From: Edwardsiella ictaluri ATCC 33202
Lineage (GTDB): Bacteria; Pseudomonadota; Gammaproteobacteria; Enterobacterales; Enterobacteriaceae
DNA length: 64,000 bases
Reading direction: 5' to 3'
Assembly (NCBI RefSeq): GCF_000264785.1
Contig: NZ_AFJI01000026.1
Span: 1 to 64,000, forward strand
Both the position numbers and the translations under genes were made by a program. This document shows, piece after piece, positions 47,682 through 57,465 of this stretch; positions within the stretch are counted from its first letter, which is position 1; each line of letters begins with the position of its first letter. The notes under the pieces were generated by a model. It searched no databases and was not told the origin of the DNA. It saw only the letters and a list, made by a program, of their open reading frames with translations.

Positions 47682-49346
47682 TTAGAACTGATCCCAGTTG
47701 TCGTCGTCGTCATTGCGGGAGGCCGCGGCCGCTTTGGCCGACGGCGCTGCCGGTGCGGTGGCGACGGGCTTGGCACTGACCGATGCCTTGTCTGCCTGTT
47801 CGCTGATGCGGAACTGGGAGACAGTCTGGTTCAGATGGCCGGCCTGATCCTCCAGTGCGCCGGCGGCGGCGGCAGATTGCTCCACCAAGGCCGCGTTCTG
47901 CTGGGTCACCTTATCCATCTCATTGATCGCCAGAGCTATTTGGGCAATACCACGGCTCTGCTCTTCGGAGGCAGAGGAGATCTCCTGCATGGTGTCAGAG
48001 ATGTGGTTTACGGAGGTGACGATGTCTTCCATCGCATGGCTGACGTTTTCTACCAGCTGATTTCCCTGATCGACCCGGGTTACCGAGGTGTCGATCAGCC
48101 CCTTGATCTCTTTGGCGGCCTGGGCGCTGCGCTGCGCCAGATTGCGCACTTCGCCGGCCACGACGGCGAAGCCGCGTCCCTGCTCGCCGGCGCGTGCAGC
48201 CTCGACCGCGGCGTTCAGTGCCAGGATATTGGTCTGGAAGGCGATACCGTCGATGACGCCGGTAATGTCGCCAATTTTACGTGAACTTTCGGCAATTTCG
48301 GTCATGGTGCTGACCATCTGACGGGTGATCTCTCCGCCGTTGACGGCGATGGTCGAGGCCTTCTGCACCAGGTCGGTGGCCTCACGGGCGCTGTCGGCGT
48401 TGTTTTTCACCGTGCTGGAGATCTGTTCCATGCTGGAGGCGGTCTCCTCAAGCGAGCTGGCCTGCTCCTCGGTGCGGCTGGAAAGGTCGTTGTTACCGGC
48501 GGCAATCTCCTGCACCCCGGTAAAGATATTTTGGGTTCCGGCGCGAACCGAACCGACCATGTGGGCCAGCTCGTCGCGCATATGGCGCAGCCCCTGCATC
48601 AGCTGGCTGATTTCGTTATCGCCGTGCGTCTGAATATCGATGGCCAGGTTGCCGTGGGCAATCTCAGCCTGGTAGGCGATCACTTTCTGGATACGGGCGA
48701 TGATATGGTTGCGCACCCAGTAGAGCACCAGGGCGGTCATCACCAGGAACAGGATCATAAAGCCGATGGTCAGCGGGATCATCTGACGGTAGTTGGCTGC
48801 CGCCGCCTGGGAGGCCGGGTTGATGATCTGGTTGGCGACGTAGTCGGATGCCTCATCCAGAGAGGCCATAAAGCCGCTGCTGGAGCGGTTTTTCAGCACA
48901 CTTTGAAAGCTGGCAACATCGTTGTTCTGCAGGAATTCGATCATCGTGACCAAATCGGCGCGCGCTTTACCATACAGACCGCGCACTTTCTCGGCGCGGC
49001 CATTATCGTGGCCGCTGCTGAGGGAGAGGCTGTAGAATTTCTCCATATCTTTATCGACGTGGTTGAGTTTCTGCAGCAGGTTGCCGAGGGAGACGTGGGC
49101 ATTGCCTTCCTCGTTGTGGATGCTCAGTGCCAGGGCATCCTTCATGATCTCTTCACGGATCTGGGTAATGGAGGCATAGGCACGGTCCATCGCCATAATT
49201 TGGTTGAAACCGCTGGAGATTTGATCGAGGCGGGAGTCGGTGCTGGAGGCATCGCGCAGGCTCCAGATGCCGGAAAAAATCTGCAGGCCGCAGAACAGTG
49301 CCAGAACGGCCATTAGTCCCCGTGAAATTTTTAATCGTTCAAACAT
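47682..49346 (-). CDS. Methyl-accepting chemotaxis protein
   Basis: A 554-residue membrane chemoreceptor. A first membrane segment (residues 10-30) is followed by a periplasmic four-helix ligand domain of about 160 residues, a second membrane segment near 190-212, a HAMP domain, and a cytoplasmic coiled-coil. The signalling tip is near residues 370-400 ([35 protein letters not shown]). The C-terminus NWDQF resembles the NWETF/NWESF pentapeptide that tethers CheR and CheB. The ligand is not evident. A sigma-28-type promoter lies about 80 bases upstream. It is transcribed alone. Confidence 0.95.
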   Translation of the reverse strand: MFERLKISRGLMAVLALFCGLQIFSGIWSLRDASSTDSRLDQISSGFNQIMAMDRAYASITQIREEIMKDALALSIHNEEGNAHVSLGNLLQKLNHVDKDMEKFYSLSLSSGHDNGRAEKVRGLYGKARADLVTMIEFLQNNDVASFQSVLKNRSSSGFMASLDEASDYVANQIINPASQAAAANYRQMIPLTIGFMILFLVMTALVLYWVRNHIIARIQKVIAYQAEIAHGNLAIDIQTHGDNEISQLMQGLRHMRDELAHMVGSVRAGTQNIFTGVQEIAAGNNDLSSRTEEQASSLEETASSMEQISSTVKNNADSAREATDLVQKASTIAVNGGEITRQMVSTMTEIAESSRKIGDITGVIDGIAFQTNILALNAAVEAARAGEQGRGFAVVAGEVRNLAQRSAQAAKEIKGLIDTSVTRVDQGNQLVENVSHAMEDIVTSVNHISDTMQEISSASEEQSRGIAQIALAINEMDKVTQQNAALVEQSAAAAGALEDQAGHLNQTVSQFRISEQADKASVSAKPVATAPAAPSAKAAAASRNDDDDNWDQF

Positions 49347-49425
49347 TATCTAACCTGTCGTGAGCAGTAATGGAGTTAATGTCCGGCGCGCAGAGGTACC
49401 GAGGCCGGAAAAAGGTGTGCTATTA

Positions 49426-49452
49426 CTGTCGGTTGATAATGTAAAAACTTTA
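49426..49452 (-). promoter_or_regulatory. Sigma-28 (FliA) promoter for the chemoreceptor gene
   Basis: On the minus strand, TAAAGTTT is followed by an 11-base spacer and ACCGACAG. The -35 is a perfect match and the spacer is exact for the FliA consensus TAAAGTTT-N11-GCCGATAA; the -10 matches 5 of 8. The predicted start gives a leader of about 70 bases. Control by the flagellar regulon is expected. Confidence 0.7.
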
Positions 49453-49556
49453 ATGGTTTAGCTGATTAATTAAATGTGGTGTGTAAGGATAACGTGGCAA
49501 TCTGCCCGCAGCACGATACGCATTGATCGTACTGCGTCAGGATAAAGCGGCCCCGA

Positions 49557-50459
49557 TTAATCGCCAAACAGTGCGGGATGAAGGTCGCCGTTCAGCAGGT
49601 GCTCTCGCCACCACTGTGCGGCGTGTCCCGCCTTGGTGTGGCGCCAGCCGACGTAGGCTGCCTCGTGTGCAGGGGTAAATGTCAGGGGGGGCGCGCTGAG
49701 GCGACGCTGTGTCAGGTAGGGACGTATGGCATGTCGCGGCAGGTAGCCGATCCCTGCGCCGCTAAGCAATAGGCTGATTTGGTATGCCGGATCATAGACC
49801 ACGATATGTTGCGGTGTCTCCTGCCCCACGGTGGCGGGGCTGACAGCGAGCCTATCACCCATTACGATGGTTCGCTGCTCTCCGAGCTGATCCGGCGTCA
49901 GCGGGTGCCCGCTGCGGCTCAGGGGATGATCGGGCGTCATCGCCAGCAGGGTATCGATATAGCCCAGGCTTTGATAGGTATAGTCGCTATTCTCCGGCAG
50001 CAGGGGGGCCGTCCCAATGATGATATCAGCCATAACGCCGGGCTCGCCGCTTTGCCCGTTATGCGTTGGTGTATGGGGCATCAGGTGCAGACGGGTATGA
50101 GGGTGTGCCTGAATGAAGGCACCGATAACCGGGTCGAGAGTGTGCGGCAGGATGTAACCCTCCAGCGCAATGAAAATCTCCATTTCCCAGCCTGACTCCA
50201 GCAGCGTCGCCTGTAGCTCCAGCTCCTGCGCCTCGCTCAGCAGGCGGCGCCCCTTTTCCAGAATGATGCGTCCAGAACGGGTAAAGCGTGCGCGATGGCC
50301 GCTGCGGTCGAGCAGTTGCAGATTCAGGTTGCTTTCCAGCTTTTGCACCATGTAACTCAGGGCGGCGGGGGTTTTATACAGCGACTGGGCAGCCGCCGCG
50401 AAGCTGCCGTGTCGATCCAGCGCATCGAGGATCAGCAGTACCTCCAGATTTATACGCAT
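49557..50459 (-). CDS. LysR-type transcriptional regulator
   Basis: A regulator of about 300 residues. The N-terminal winged helix-turn-helix covers residues 1-60 (INLEVLLILDALDRHGSFAAAAQSL, then TPAALSYMVQKLE) and the rest is a periplasmic-binding-like effector domain (residues 90-290). The ATG at 50459 is chosen because GGAG lies 8 bases upstream and the HTH then begins as usual; the frame is open 99 bases further up. The target and ligand are unknown. It lies upstream of a long AT-rich gap and reads away from ybiT. Confidence 0.88.
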   Translation of the reverse strand: MRINLEVLLILDALDRHGSFAAAAQSLYKTPAALSYMVQKLESNLNLQLLDRSGHRARFTRSGRIILEKGRRLLSEAQELELQATLLESGWEMEIFIALEGYILPHTLDPVIGAFIQAHPHTRLHLMPHTPTHNGQSGEPGVMADIIIGTAPLLPENSDYTYQSLGYIDTLLAMTPDHPLSRSGHPLTPDQLGEQRTIVMGDRLAVSPATVGQETPQHIVVYDPAYQISLLLSGAGIGYLPRHAIRPYLTQRRLSAPPLTFTPAHEAAYVGWRHTKAGHAAQWWREHLLNGDLHPALFGD

Positions 50460-51035
50460 GGGCGGCTCCGTCCGGGGTGCACCGCGTGCTGACGGCCGAC
50501 CCGCTGTTCGTCGGGCGTGAACAGGGTATGACCCGTCAGAAAAATATGGGAATTGCATACGGTCAAACGCCGATTTATTTTTCTATTCGATGCTATAGAT
50601 AAAAGAAAGATTTTCATCTTGCCATAACGCAAATTAACTGTCATATATCCCTTTGAATGGCTATGCAGATATATCTGTATATTTATCTTGGTTTGGTGAG
50701 TAAAGACAAAACCGCAGGTTATTATTTGCGCGGGTTGATTAATATTTTGCCGCCTGTGTAATAAATCTTATTTTGTTTTTATTCTAAATAGAAAGTGTTA
50801 ATGAACTCTCCAGTAAATATATGCTAATTATTAATTAAGTGCGATGCTATTGGCTGCGTTGCAGAGAATTGTCTTTTCTATTTTGTCCAGTCGCTCATTG
50901 GTAACATGAAAAATATGTTGTGGACGATGCCGGAACACGGGCCACCCTGGGGCGTGTACCACGCAGTGGACGACATTTGTGCTGTGTCTGTGGCATAATG
51001 TGAACAAAATCACGTTAACCTATTGAGATTGTGCT
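50460..51035. other. AT-rich intergenic region between the LysR gene and ybiT
   Basis: 576 bases without a supported gene. From about 50560 to 50860 the DNA is clearly AT-rich. The stretch just left of ybiT contains a TGTGGCATAATG-type -10 region near 50990. No terminator hairpin or operator that I would name is seen. Confidence 0.5.
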
Positions 51036-52631
51036 GTGCTGATAAGTAACAACATCACCATGCAGTTTGGCAGTAAGCCGCTGTTTGAGAATATTTCTGT
51101 CAAATTTGGCGGTGGAAACCGCTACGGCCTGATCGGCGCTAACGGCTGCGGTAAGTCGACGCTGATGAAGATCCTCGGCGGCGATCTGCAGCCGACGGCC
51201 GGGAACGTCGCGCTGGATCCGAATGAGCGTCTGGGTAAGCTGCGTCAGGATCAATTCGCCTTTGAAAAATACAGTGTGATCGATACGGTCATCATGGGGC
51301 ACCAGGAGCTGTGGGCGGTGAAAGAGGAGCGCGATCGTATCTACGCGCTGGCGGAGATGAGCGAAGAGGAGGGATACCGCGTCGCCGATCTGGAGGTCGC
51401 CTACGGTGAAATGGACGGCTACAGCGCCGAGGCCCGCGCCGGTGAACTGCTGCTGGGCGTCGGCATCCCGGTCGAACAGCACTATGGTACCATGAGCGAA
51501 GTGGCGCCGGGCTGGAAGCTGCGCGTGCTGCTGGCGCAGGCGCTGTTTTCCGATCCGGATATCCTGCTGCTCGACGAACCGACCAACAACCTGGATATCG
51601 ATACCATCCGCTGGCTGGAGACGGTGCTGAACGAGCGCAACAGTACCATGATCATCATCTCCCATGACCGCCATTTTCTGAATATGGTGTGCACCCATAT
51701 GGCCGATCTGGACTACGGCGAGCTGCGCATTTACCCGGGCAACTATGATGACTATATGACGGCGGCCACCCAGGCCCGCGAGCGCCTGCTGGCGGATAAC
51801 GCCAAGAAAAAGGCGCAGATCGCAGAGCTGCAGTCGTTCGTCAGCCGCTTTAGCGCTAACGCCTCTAAGTCGCGCCAGGCCACCTCGCGCGCCCGTCAGA
51901 TCGATAAGATCAAGCTGGACGATGTGAAGGCTTCCAGCCGTCAGAACCCGTTCATCCGCTTTGAGCAGGAGAAAAAGCTGTTCCGCAACGCGCTGGAGTT
52001 GACGGACCTGAGCAAAGGCTTCGATAACGGCCCGCTGTTCAGCGGGGTAAAGCTGCTGCTGGAGGCCGGCGAGAAGCTGGCGGTACTGGGGACTAACGGC
52101 GTCGGTAAATCCACCCTGCTGAAAACCCTGGTTGGCGATCTGACGCCGGACGCCGGCGGCGTCAAGTGGGCTGAAAACGCCCAGATAGGCTACTACGCGC
52201 AGGATCACGAGTATGAGTTTGAGCAGGATATGACCCTGTTCGACTGGATGAGCCAGTGGCGCCAACAGGGCGATGACGAGCAGGCCGTGCGCGGGTTCCT
52301 CGGTCGTCTGCTGTTTAGCCAGGAGGATATCAAAAAGTCGGTTAAGGTGCTCTCCGGCGGTGAGAAGGGGCGTCTGCTGTTCGGTAAGCTGATGATGCGC
52401 CGCCCCAACGTCCTGGTGATGGATGAGCCGACCAACCATATGGACATGGAGTCGATCGAGGCGCTGAACATTGCGCTGGAGCTGTATCAGGGAACGCTGA
52501 TCTTTGTCTCTCACGACCGCGAGTTTGTCAGTTCGCTGGCGACCCGGATCGTGGAGATCACCCCGCAGAAGGTGGTGGACTTTGGCGGCGGCTACGAAGA
52601 GTACCTGCGCAGTAAAGGCGTCGATGAGTAA
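51036..52631 (+). CDS. ybiT: ABC-F family ATPase YbiT
   Basis: A 531-residue soluble protein with two ABC domains and no membrane segment. ABC-F proteins act on the ribosome. It matches E. coli YbiT (530) along its length: GANGCGKST (Walker A, residue 35), [11 protein letters not shown] near residue 178, GTNGVGKST (second Walker A, residue 351), [11 protein letters not shown] and [10 protein letters not shown]. The linker near residues 245-300 is the arm/P-site tRNA-interaction motif. Translation begins at GTG 51036, and no strong ribosome binding site is present. A terminator follows. Confidence 0.95.
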   Translation: MLISNNITMQFGSKPLFENISVKFGGGNRYGLIGANGCGKSTLMKILGGDLQPTAGNVALDPNERLGKLRQDQFAFEKYSVIDTVIMGHQELWAVKEERDRIYALAEMSEEEGYRVADLEVAYGEMDGYSAEARAGELLLGVGIPVEQHYGTMSEVAPGWKLRVLLAQALFSDPDILLLDEPTNNLDIDTIRWLETVLNERNSTMIIISHDRHFLNMVCTHMADLDYGELRIYPGNYDDYMTAATQARERLLADNAKKKAQIAELQSFVSRFSANASKSRQATSRARQIDKIKLDDVKASSRQNPFIRFEQEKKLFRNALELTDLSKGFDNGPLFSGVKLLLEAGEKLAVLGTNGVGKSTLLKTLVGDLTPDAGGVKWAENAQIGYYAQDHEYEFEQDMTLFDWMSQWRQQGDDEQAVRGFLGRLLFSQEDIKKSVKVLSGGEKGRLLFGKLMMRRPNVLVMDEPTNHMDMESIEALNIALELYQGTLIFVSHDREFVSSLATRIVEITPQKVVDFGGGYEEYLRSKGVDE

Positions 52632-52635
52632 ACGA

Positions 52636-52660
52636 ACGGCCCTGTGGGGCCGTTTTTTTT
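52636..52660 (+). terminator. Rho-independent terminator after ybiT
   Basis: ACGGCCC pairs with GGGCCGT around a TGTG loop and is followed by eight T. It begins five bases after the ybiT stop codon. Confidence 0.95.
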
Positions 52661-52814
52661 CGGGGCACTGCGGCGGCAGTGCGCGCGTTGTCGCACGGCT
52701 GACGCCGCGCGATGCTCTGTTTTGTCGGAATACACCTATGGGGAGAGTGAACGCCAGTGTGTTAGGCTGTTACCCGTTTGGCGCATCGCGCACAGGATAA
52801 ATAAGGATTTGATG

Positions 52815-53318
52815 ATGAAGACATTCTCTATGATGATGGCGGGCATGATGTTAGCTGCTTCTTCTGTGAGCGCCTGGGCCGACCCGGTGGATCTCAGCCG
52901 CCAGCCGCTGGATAAGGTGGCGCCCTATCTTCAGGCAGAGCAGGGCATGACGCGTCAGGTTATCTATCTGCCTCCGCGCGCCGACGAGGAGTCGCTGCGG
53001 GTTGAGCTGTTGATCGGTAAAACGCTGCAGGTCGACTGTAACCGTCAGCGCCTGATGGGGCAGTTGGAAAGTAAGACTCTACAGGGTTGGGGATACGACT
53101 ACCTGGTGATGGATAAGGTCAGCGGACCAATGGGAACGCTGATGGCCTGCCCGGACAGTCAGCGTCATCCGGCGTTTGTGACGGTTCACTTAGGCGACAG
53201 TGCGCTGCAGCGCTACAACAGCAAGCTACCGCTGGTGGTCTATGTGCCGCAGGGGGTGCAGGTGAAGTACCGCGTCTGGCAGGCCCAGCCGACGGTGATG
53301 GACGCGCAGATCAAATAA
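52815..53318 (+). CDS. eco: Ecotin, periplasmic serine protease inhibitor
   Basis: A 167-residue precursor with a signal peptide ending AWA (residue 22). The mature protein follows E. coli ecotin: [46 protein letters not shown] and [22 protein letters not shown]. The disulfide pair is in VDCN and MACPD. In the reactive loop ([11 protein letters not shown]) the P1 position, Met84 in E. coli, is leucine. A dimer inhibits chymotrypsin-like proteases such as host elastase. The start uses AAGGA with 7-base spacing; an ATG three bases upstream is an alternative. Confidence 0.94.
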   Translation: MKTFSMMMAGMMLAASSVSAWADPVDLSRQPLDKVAPYLQAEQGMTRQVIYLPPRADEESLRVELLIGKTLQVDCNRQRLMGQLESKTLQGWGYDYLVMDKVSGPMGTLMACPDSQRHPAFVTVHLGDSALQRYNSKLPLVVYVPQGVQVKYRVWQAQPTVMDAQIK

Positions 53319-53374
53319 CGTGTGGTGGTGGGCCGCTGGAGCCCGCTGCGATGGGGCGCCCGGGCGCCCGGGCG

Positions 53375-53743
53375 TCAGGCGGGTGATAGCGCGACGCAGC
53401 GATCCCCGTCCGCTTGCTGGCGATAGCTGCCGGGGGACGTGCCGTAGCGGCGTTTAAAGGCCCGGCTAAAGGTTTGCTGGCTATCAAAGCCGTACTGCAG
53501 CATGATCTCCATAATCTTCTTATTACTGCGCTGTAGCTCCGCCGCCGCCCGGATCAGACGGCGTTTGCGCACGTAGGCAGCCAGGCTGTAACCGGTGACC
53601 TCTTTAAACAGGCGCTGCAGATACCATTTGGAGTAACCCGCCCGTTCGGCGATATCGTCGATCAGAATACGCTTGTCCAGATTTTGTTCTATCCACTGAA
53701 TTAATGCATCAACCAACAGCTGGTGTTGTCCCTGGGTTGTCAT
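53375..53743 (-). CDS. AraC/XylS-family regulator of the SoxS/MarA/Rob type
   Basis: A 122-residue protein made almost only of the two-helix-turn-helix DNA-binding domain: IDDIAERAGYSKWYLQRLFKEVTG near residue 28 and IMEIMLQYGFDSQQTFSRAFKRRYG near residue 77. Sizes and motifs match SoxS, MarA, RamA and the N-terminal half of Rob, which control efflux and stress genes by binding mar/sox boxes. I cannot say which of these it replaces. It is convergent with ecotin. A GGGCGCCC palindrome doubled at 53354-53369 lies between the two genes. Confidence 0.9.
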   Translation of the reverse strand: MTTQGQHQLLVDALIQWIEQNLDKRILIDDIAERAGYSKWYLQRLFKEVTGYSLAAYVRKRRLIRAAAELQRSNKKIMEIMLQYGFDSQQTFSRAFKRRYGTSPGSYRQQADGDRCVALSPA

Positions 53744-53939
53744 TGGGTGTCCCTCATCGCAGGCGTCGTGTACCTGTCTCCATAGTAGCGGAACAAAAAT
53801 AGAGAGACTTATACAAAAACTAAGGCTTCTTGTTGTTTTGTAAAGAAACGTCAGCCAGATATTTCCAGGCGTAATAATCGCGGCAATACGGAGAGAATGT
53901 GGCGAACGCCGGCGAAGGTCGACCCCCGCCGGGCAGTGA

Positions 53940-54578
53940 CTAGGCGGTGGCGCTGGCCAGTTTACTGGCGAAGCCGAGGAACATCAGGCCGACCATGGAG
54001 TTCCCCAGGCGGGCCAGGCGCTGCTTCTGTCCCAGAAAGCGGGCCAGCGCGGCGCCGGAGAAGATCAAAAATGTCATGTAGCAGATGCTGATACACTCCA
54101 GGATGGTCGCCAGGATTAAAAACGAGAGCCCGGTGTGAGCATAGTTTAGGTCGATAAACTGCACGAAGAAGGAGACATAGAACAGTATCGATTTAGGGTT
54201 GGTCAGGCTTAGCGTCAGCGCCTTACGGAAAGTATGGCTGACCTCGACGCGCTCCTCGTTGCTCTGACGCGGGGTATGGCGCAGGGCTGAATAGAGGATT
54301 TTTATCCCCAGATAGAGCAGGTAGAGCGCCCCGAGCATTTTGATTAGATTAAACAAAAACGGGGAGGAGCGGATCAGCGAAGCAATCCCTAAATAGGCCA
54401 GGAAAATCAGGGCACCATCGCCTATCAACACTGCGCTGGTGGCCTTATATCCTTCACGGATACCGCCGGTGATTCCGGTCTTGAGGACGAACAGTGTATT
54501 GGGACCTGGAACCAGAATGATGAATATCGTGCCTAGTATATATGTCCATATGTTAAGCACTCCAAAGCTTTCTAACAC
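53940..54578 (-). CDS. leuE: Leucine efflux protein LeuE (RhtB/LysE family)
   Basis: A 212-residue inner-membrane exporter with five to six hydrophobic segments, the same length as E. coli LeuE. It has the LysE-family signature FIILVPGPNTLFVLKTGITGGIREG near residue 20 and SLTNPKSILFYVSFFVQFID near residue 127. The start is GTG at 54578 with GCGAGG five bases upstream. E. coli LeuE exports leucine and related amino acids. Confidence 0.9.
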   Translation of the reverse strand: MLESFGVLNIWTYILGTIFIILVPGPNTLFVLKTGITGGIREGYKATSAVLIGDGALIFLAYLGIASLIRSSPFLFNLIKMLGALYLLYLGIKILYSALRHTPRQSNEERVEVSHTFRKALTLSLTNPKSILFYVSFFVQFIDLNYAHTGLSFLILATILECISICYMTFLIFSGAALARFLGQKQRLARLGNSMVGLMFLGFASKLASATA

Positions 54579-54787
54579 ATAAACCTCGCTATAATTAGTT
54601 AATTATTCTTAATTATCAACTTGATGATGTTCGATTATTCTACACACTTTATACGTTGAATGGCAGAGGCAAGATGCAGGTTGTAGGGCGTTTCGTTGTG
54701 GCCTCTTATCCGGCGTCACCCCATCGCCAGACCGGGCTTTGCACGGCCTGGCGGGACAGGATTTCTGCGTGGTGCCCGGGTGGGACG

Positions 54788-54997
54788 CTAGGCGGTACAG
54801 CTGTCGACACTGGTCAAATGGTAAGTGCTGTGCAGATCGATCATTGTTGTCAGGTGGGCGTTGGCCTTCATCATCGCCTTGGGACGCGATTCAGCGCTGA
54901 TGACAAAGGCGCCTTGCTCTTTGCTGGCGGTGGTTTTCCCGGTATTTTCCTCTCTCAGGGTGAGAATACGCTCATAACGGCAGAGAAACTGTTGCAT
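54788..54997 (-). CDS. Small hypothetical protein
   Basis: A 69-residue basic protein beginning MQQFLCRYERILTLREE. It has a GAGG ribosome binding site seven bases upstream of the ATG at 54997, which is the main reason to call it. The frame is open further upstream but with poor protein-like composition. I recognise no domain, no signal peptide and no membrane span. It lies in an AT-rich region after leuE. Confidence 0.4.
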   Translation of the reverse strand: MQQFLCRYERILTLREENTGKTTASKEQGAFVISAESRPKAMMKANAHLTTMIDLHSTYHLTSVDSCTA

Positions 54998-55638
54998 GTG
55001 TAGCCTCGAATGGATCGTCGACGGGAGGTGACATCGCCACGGATGGCGGGTGCTCCCCGGCCCGAAACGCAGAAAAGCACCGTGCGTTGAAAAAATGAAT
55101 GTCGGAGCGGTTGTGCGCCACCGCGGGGTACTTATGGGAAGCTGGATATAATTTATTTTTTTTAACATATTATTACCGACTTCGACCCGACGTGCTCCAG
55201 CGTGCGGTGTGCACGGACGATAGGAGGTGTTCCGCCGCTTCGCGGGATACTATTTAGTCTAATCATTATTGCGTTAGCGAACATATATATTTCTGAAATG
55301 GGTTGCAACCCGCCAGTATTGGCGGCATTTGTTCGGCCGCTTGCGTAAGCGTTGGAATACATTTGTGGATATGCTTATTTACGCAAACTTTCACCACATC
55401 TATGCGGAGGGGCGCAGTGAAATCCGGATTCAGTCGGCGGCCGTGTGGAATATTTGTACAGCTGATCTGCATAAAATTCCATAATTAGCAAAACTTATAA
55501 CGATAAGCTGATTACGACAAATTCTATTATTAGCGTTAATTTCTGGGTTTTTACTTGAACGCAATATTTTATCGTGAGATTAATGGGGCGTCTTAGAACC
55601 AAAAGGTATAGGTTCTGTTTAATTCAAGGAGAAATATT
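54998..55638. other. AT-rich gap upstream of a small membrane protein gene
   Basis: About 640 bases without a supported gene. Composition is mixed, with an AT-rich section from 55140 to 55640. No repeat or operator I can name is seen apart from the promoter and AAGGAG ribosome binding site of the next gene at about 55627-55632. Confidence 0.45.
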
Positions 55639-55878
55639 ATGTTGACGGCAATTTATTCTGGTGTTCGTGGTTCGATGCGTTGGGCTCTTATGCCGATCTA
55701 TCGTGGGCATGGTGATTATACTTTATTGTTTACGGTGGTTTTTTTCTTTGGTATGAGCCTGGTTCGTTCAATGGCCTGGGGAGAAATGAACAGCTGGTAT
55801 CATGTATTTATTAATATTCCTCTGCTGATGATTGCTTATGCGCTGGCCTGGACAGTGGAGCACGCCATTAAGGAGTAA
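55639..55878 (+). CDS. Small two-segment membrane protein, orphan
   Basis: A 79-residue protein with two hydrophobic segments (about residues 28-44 and 56-72) and a charged end (VEHAIKE). A strong AAGGAGAA site lies 7 bases before the ATG. I do not recognise a family. Codon and base use are more AT-rich than in neighbouring genes, suggesting a recently acquired or fast-evolving gene. A hairpin follows at 55941. Confidence 0.7.
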   Translation: MLTAIYSGVRGSMRWALMPIYRGHGDYTLLFTVVFFFGMSLVRSMAWGEMNSWYHVFINIPLLMIAYALAWTVEHAIKE

Positions 55879-55940
55879 CGGTTTATTAAACAGGTAAGGG
55901 TTGATTTAATAACCTTCAACACAGTCTTCGGACGTTTCCC

Positions 55941-55980
55941 ATGCCGCCTATTCCCGCGAGCCTAATGACATAGGCGGCAT
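55941..55980. terminator. Hairpin between the small membrane gene and yjiA
   Basis: A perfect 11-base-pair stem, ATGCCGCCTAT with ATAGGCGGCAT, with an 18-base loop, followed by TATTCAATTC. Placed between two convergent genes, it may end either transcript; the T-run is short. Confidence 0.55.
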
Positions 55981-56046
55981 TATTCAATTCAATATATTTA
56001 TATCCCTGTGCAGTATTTCTTCCTCTGCAATCGCACTGCATGCGCT

Positions 56047-57147
56047 TTAATATCGGGCATCGTCCTGAATCTCTCCGGCTGTCTTTGCGGACAGCGGTGT
56101 TGCCACTGTTGCGCATTTGTCGTTGTGGGCGGCGTTGTTAAACCCGACCTGCAGCGTTGCTATCGGCAGATGGCGGCCAATGATCACCAGCTGAGAACGG
56201 CGCGGTTCGCCGGGTGACCAAGGGGAGCCATAGTCAAAGCCGACCACCCGATGAATACCCTGAACCACCAGGCGGCAAGGTTGTTCGGCAATAGCCAGTA
56301 TCCCTTTATAGCGCAGCATATCGTTGCCGTGGCATTCGACACACCGCTCCATAAAGGCGCCGATGCGCTGGAGATCCAGCTCTCCCCCCTCCAGCAGATG
56401 CGCCTGAATGGCGTCATCGACCGCGGTGGCGGGGGCTACTGCGGTGCGAAATGGCTGAAAGCGCGGTGCTGCCGCGGCGTGCGCCGTGACGATATGCAGC
56501 CCGCGGGAGAGGCTGAGATCGTCGCTGAGGGTGAAGGCGTGTAGATCCAGCCACAGGGCCGCCGGACAGATACCGTGCTCCACCAGGTACAGCCCGGCCC
56601 GCGAGTTGATACGCCGGATGCGGGCGATGACCGCCTCTCGCTGCGTATCGTCGACCCTATCGGCCTTGGTCAACAGGATACGATCGGCAAATCCCAGCTG
56701 GGCGGCGGCGACGGGATGCTCGTCCAGCTGGCGCGTCAGGTGCTGACAGTCGGCCAGTGCGATCACCGCGTCCAGACGCAGGGCATCACGCAGCGCGGGC
56801 TCGACAAAGAAGGTCTGCACGATCGGCGCGGGATCGGCCAAGCCGGTGCTTTCGATGATGATATGCTCAAACTGGAGCCGTCCGGCGCGGCGCTGGGCCA
56901 GCAGATCGCTCAGCGCCGCGCTGAACTCACCGCGTACGCTGCAACAGAGGCAGCCGTTGCTGAGCTCGGTGACTGAAACCGACGCATCGGCCTCCAGCAG
57001 GGCGCTGTCGAGGTTGACGGCGCCAAACTCATTCTCCACGATGGCCAGGCGCCGATCGGGGCCGCTGCGCAGATAGTGGTTGAGCAGGGTGGTTTTGCCG
57101 GCGCCGAGGAAGCCGGTCAACAGGGTAACGGAAACGGGGCTCTGCAT
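56047..57147 (-). CDS. yjiA: YjiA/CobW-family GTPase (metallochaperone type)
   Basis: A 366-residue G3E GTPase. Walker A is TGFLGAGKTTLLNH near residue 9, the metal motif is NGCLCCS near residue 64, Walker B is ESTGLADPAPIVQTF near residue 94, and the guanine motif is LTKADRVDD near residue 156. E. coli YjiA binds zinc and cobalt and hydrolyses GTP; its partner is unknown. The ATG at 57147 has GGGAGAG upstream. The protein is about 45 residues longer than E. coli YjiA (318), mainly through an extra C-terminal tail. It lies in btsT-yjiX-yjiA, as in E. coli. Confidence 0.93.
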   Translation of the reverse strand: MQSPVSVTLLTGFLGAGKTTLLNHYLRSGPDRRLAIVENEFGAVNLDSALLEADASVSVTELSNGCLCCSVRGEFSAALSDLLAQRRAGRLQFEHIIIESTGLADPAPIVQTFFVEPALRDALRLDAVIALADCQHLTRQLDEHPVAAAQLGFADRILLTKADRVDDTQREAVIARIRRINSRAGLYLVEHGICPAALWLDLHAFTLSDDLSLSRGLHIVTAHAAAAPRFQPFRTAVAPATAVDDAIQAHLLEGGELDLQRIGAFMERCVECHGNDMLRYKGILAIAEQPCRLVVQGIHRVVGFDYGSPWSPGEPRRSQLVIIGRHLPIATLQVGFNNAAHNDKCATVATPLSAKTAGEIQDDARY

Positions 57148-57211
57148 GCTCTCTCCCTGGTTGGCGGGGCGCGTCGGCGCTCCGCGGATAAATAGCGCCG
57201 CGTGCTGCCTC

Positions 57212-57409
57212 TCAGCAGCAGCGGGTGCTGCCTTTGCCGCCGTAGCGGGCATCCTGGCGCTCGCGGAAAAAGTCCTCATAGCGCATCGGCGTCTGCTCGG
57301 GATGGGTCAGCCGCATATGCTGGACATAGTTATCGTAATCGGGCACGCCGACCATCAGCTTGGCTGCCTGCCCGAGGTATTTACCGGCCCTGGCCAGAGT
57401 ATCGAACAT
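57212..57409 (-). CDS. yjiX: YbdD/YjiX family small protein
   Basis: A 65-residue protein closely matching E. coli Yji[22 protein letters not shown] near the middle, [17 protein letters not shown] and a C-terminal CC. The family always accompanies BtsT/CstA pyruvate or peptide transporters; its function is unknown. GGAGGAG seven bases before the ATG at 57409 supports the start. Confidence 0.95.
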   Translation of the reverse strand: MFDTLARAGKYLGQAAKLMVGVPDYDNYVQHMRLTHPEQTPMRYEDFFRERQDARYGGKGSTRCC

Positions 57410-57465
57410 AGCTCCTCCGTTGTTGTACCGCGTCGACGTACTGCACCGACGCGGTGTGGCCGCGC

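Noticed and set aside
53354-53369. Tandem GGGCGCCC palindromes between ecotin and the AraC-type gene
   Set aside because: Could be a chance GC-rich repeat; no T-run and no known binding site.
54656-55003. 115-codon plus-strand ORF opposite the small hypothetical gene
   Set aside because: No ribosome binding site or recognisable domain; the opposite-strand ORF has a better start signal.
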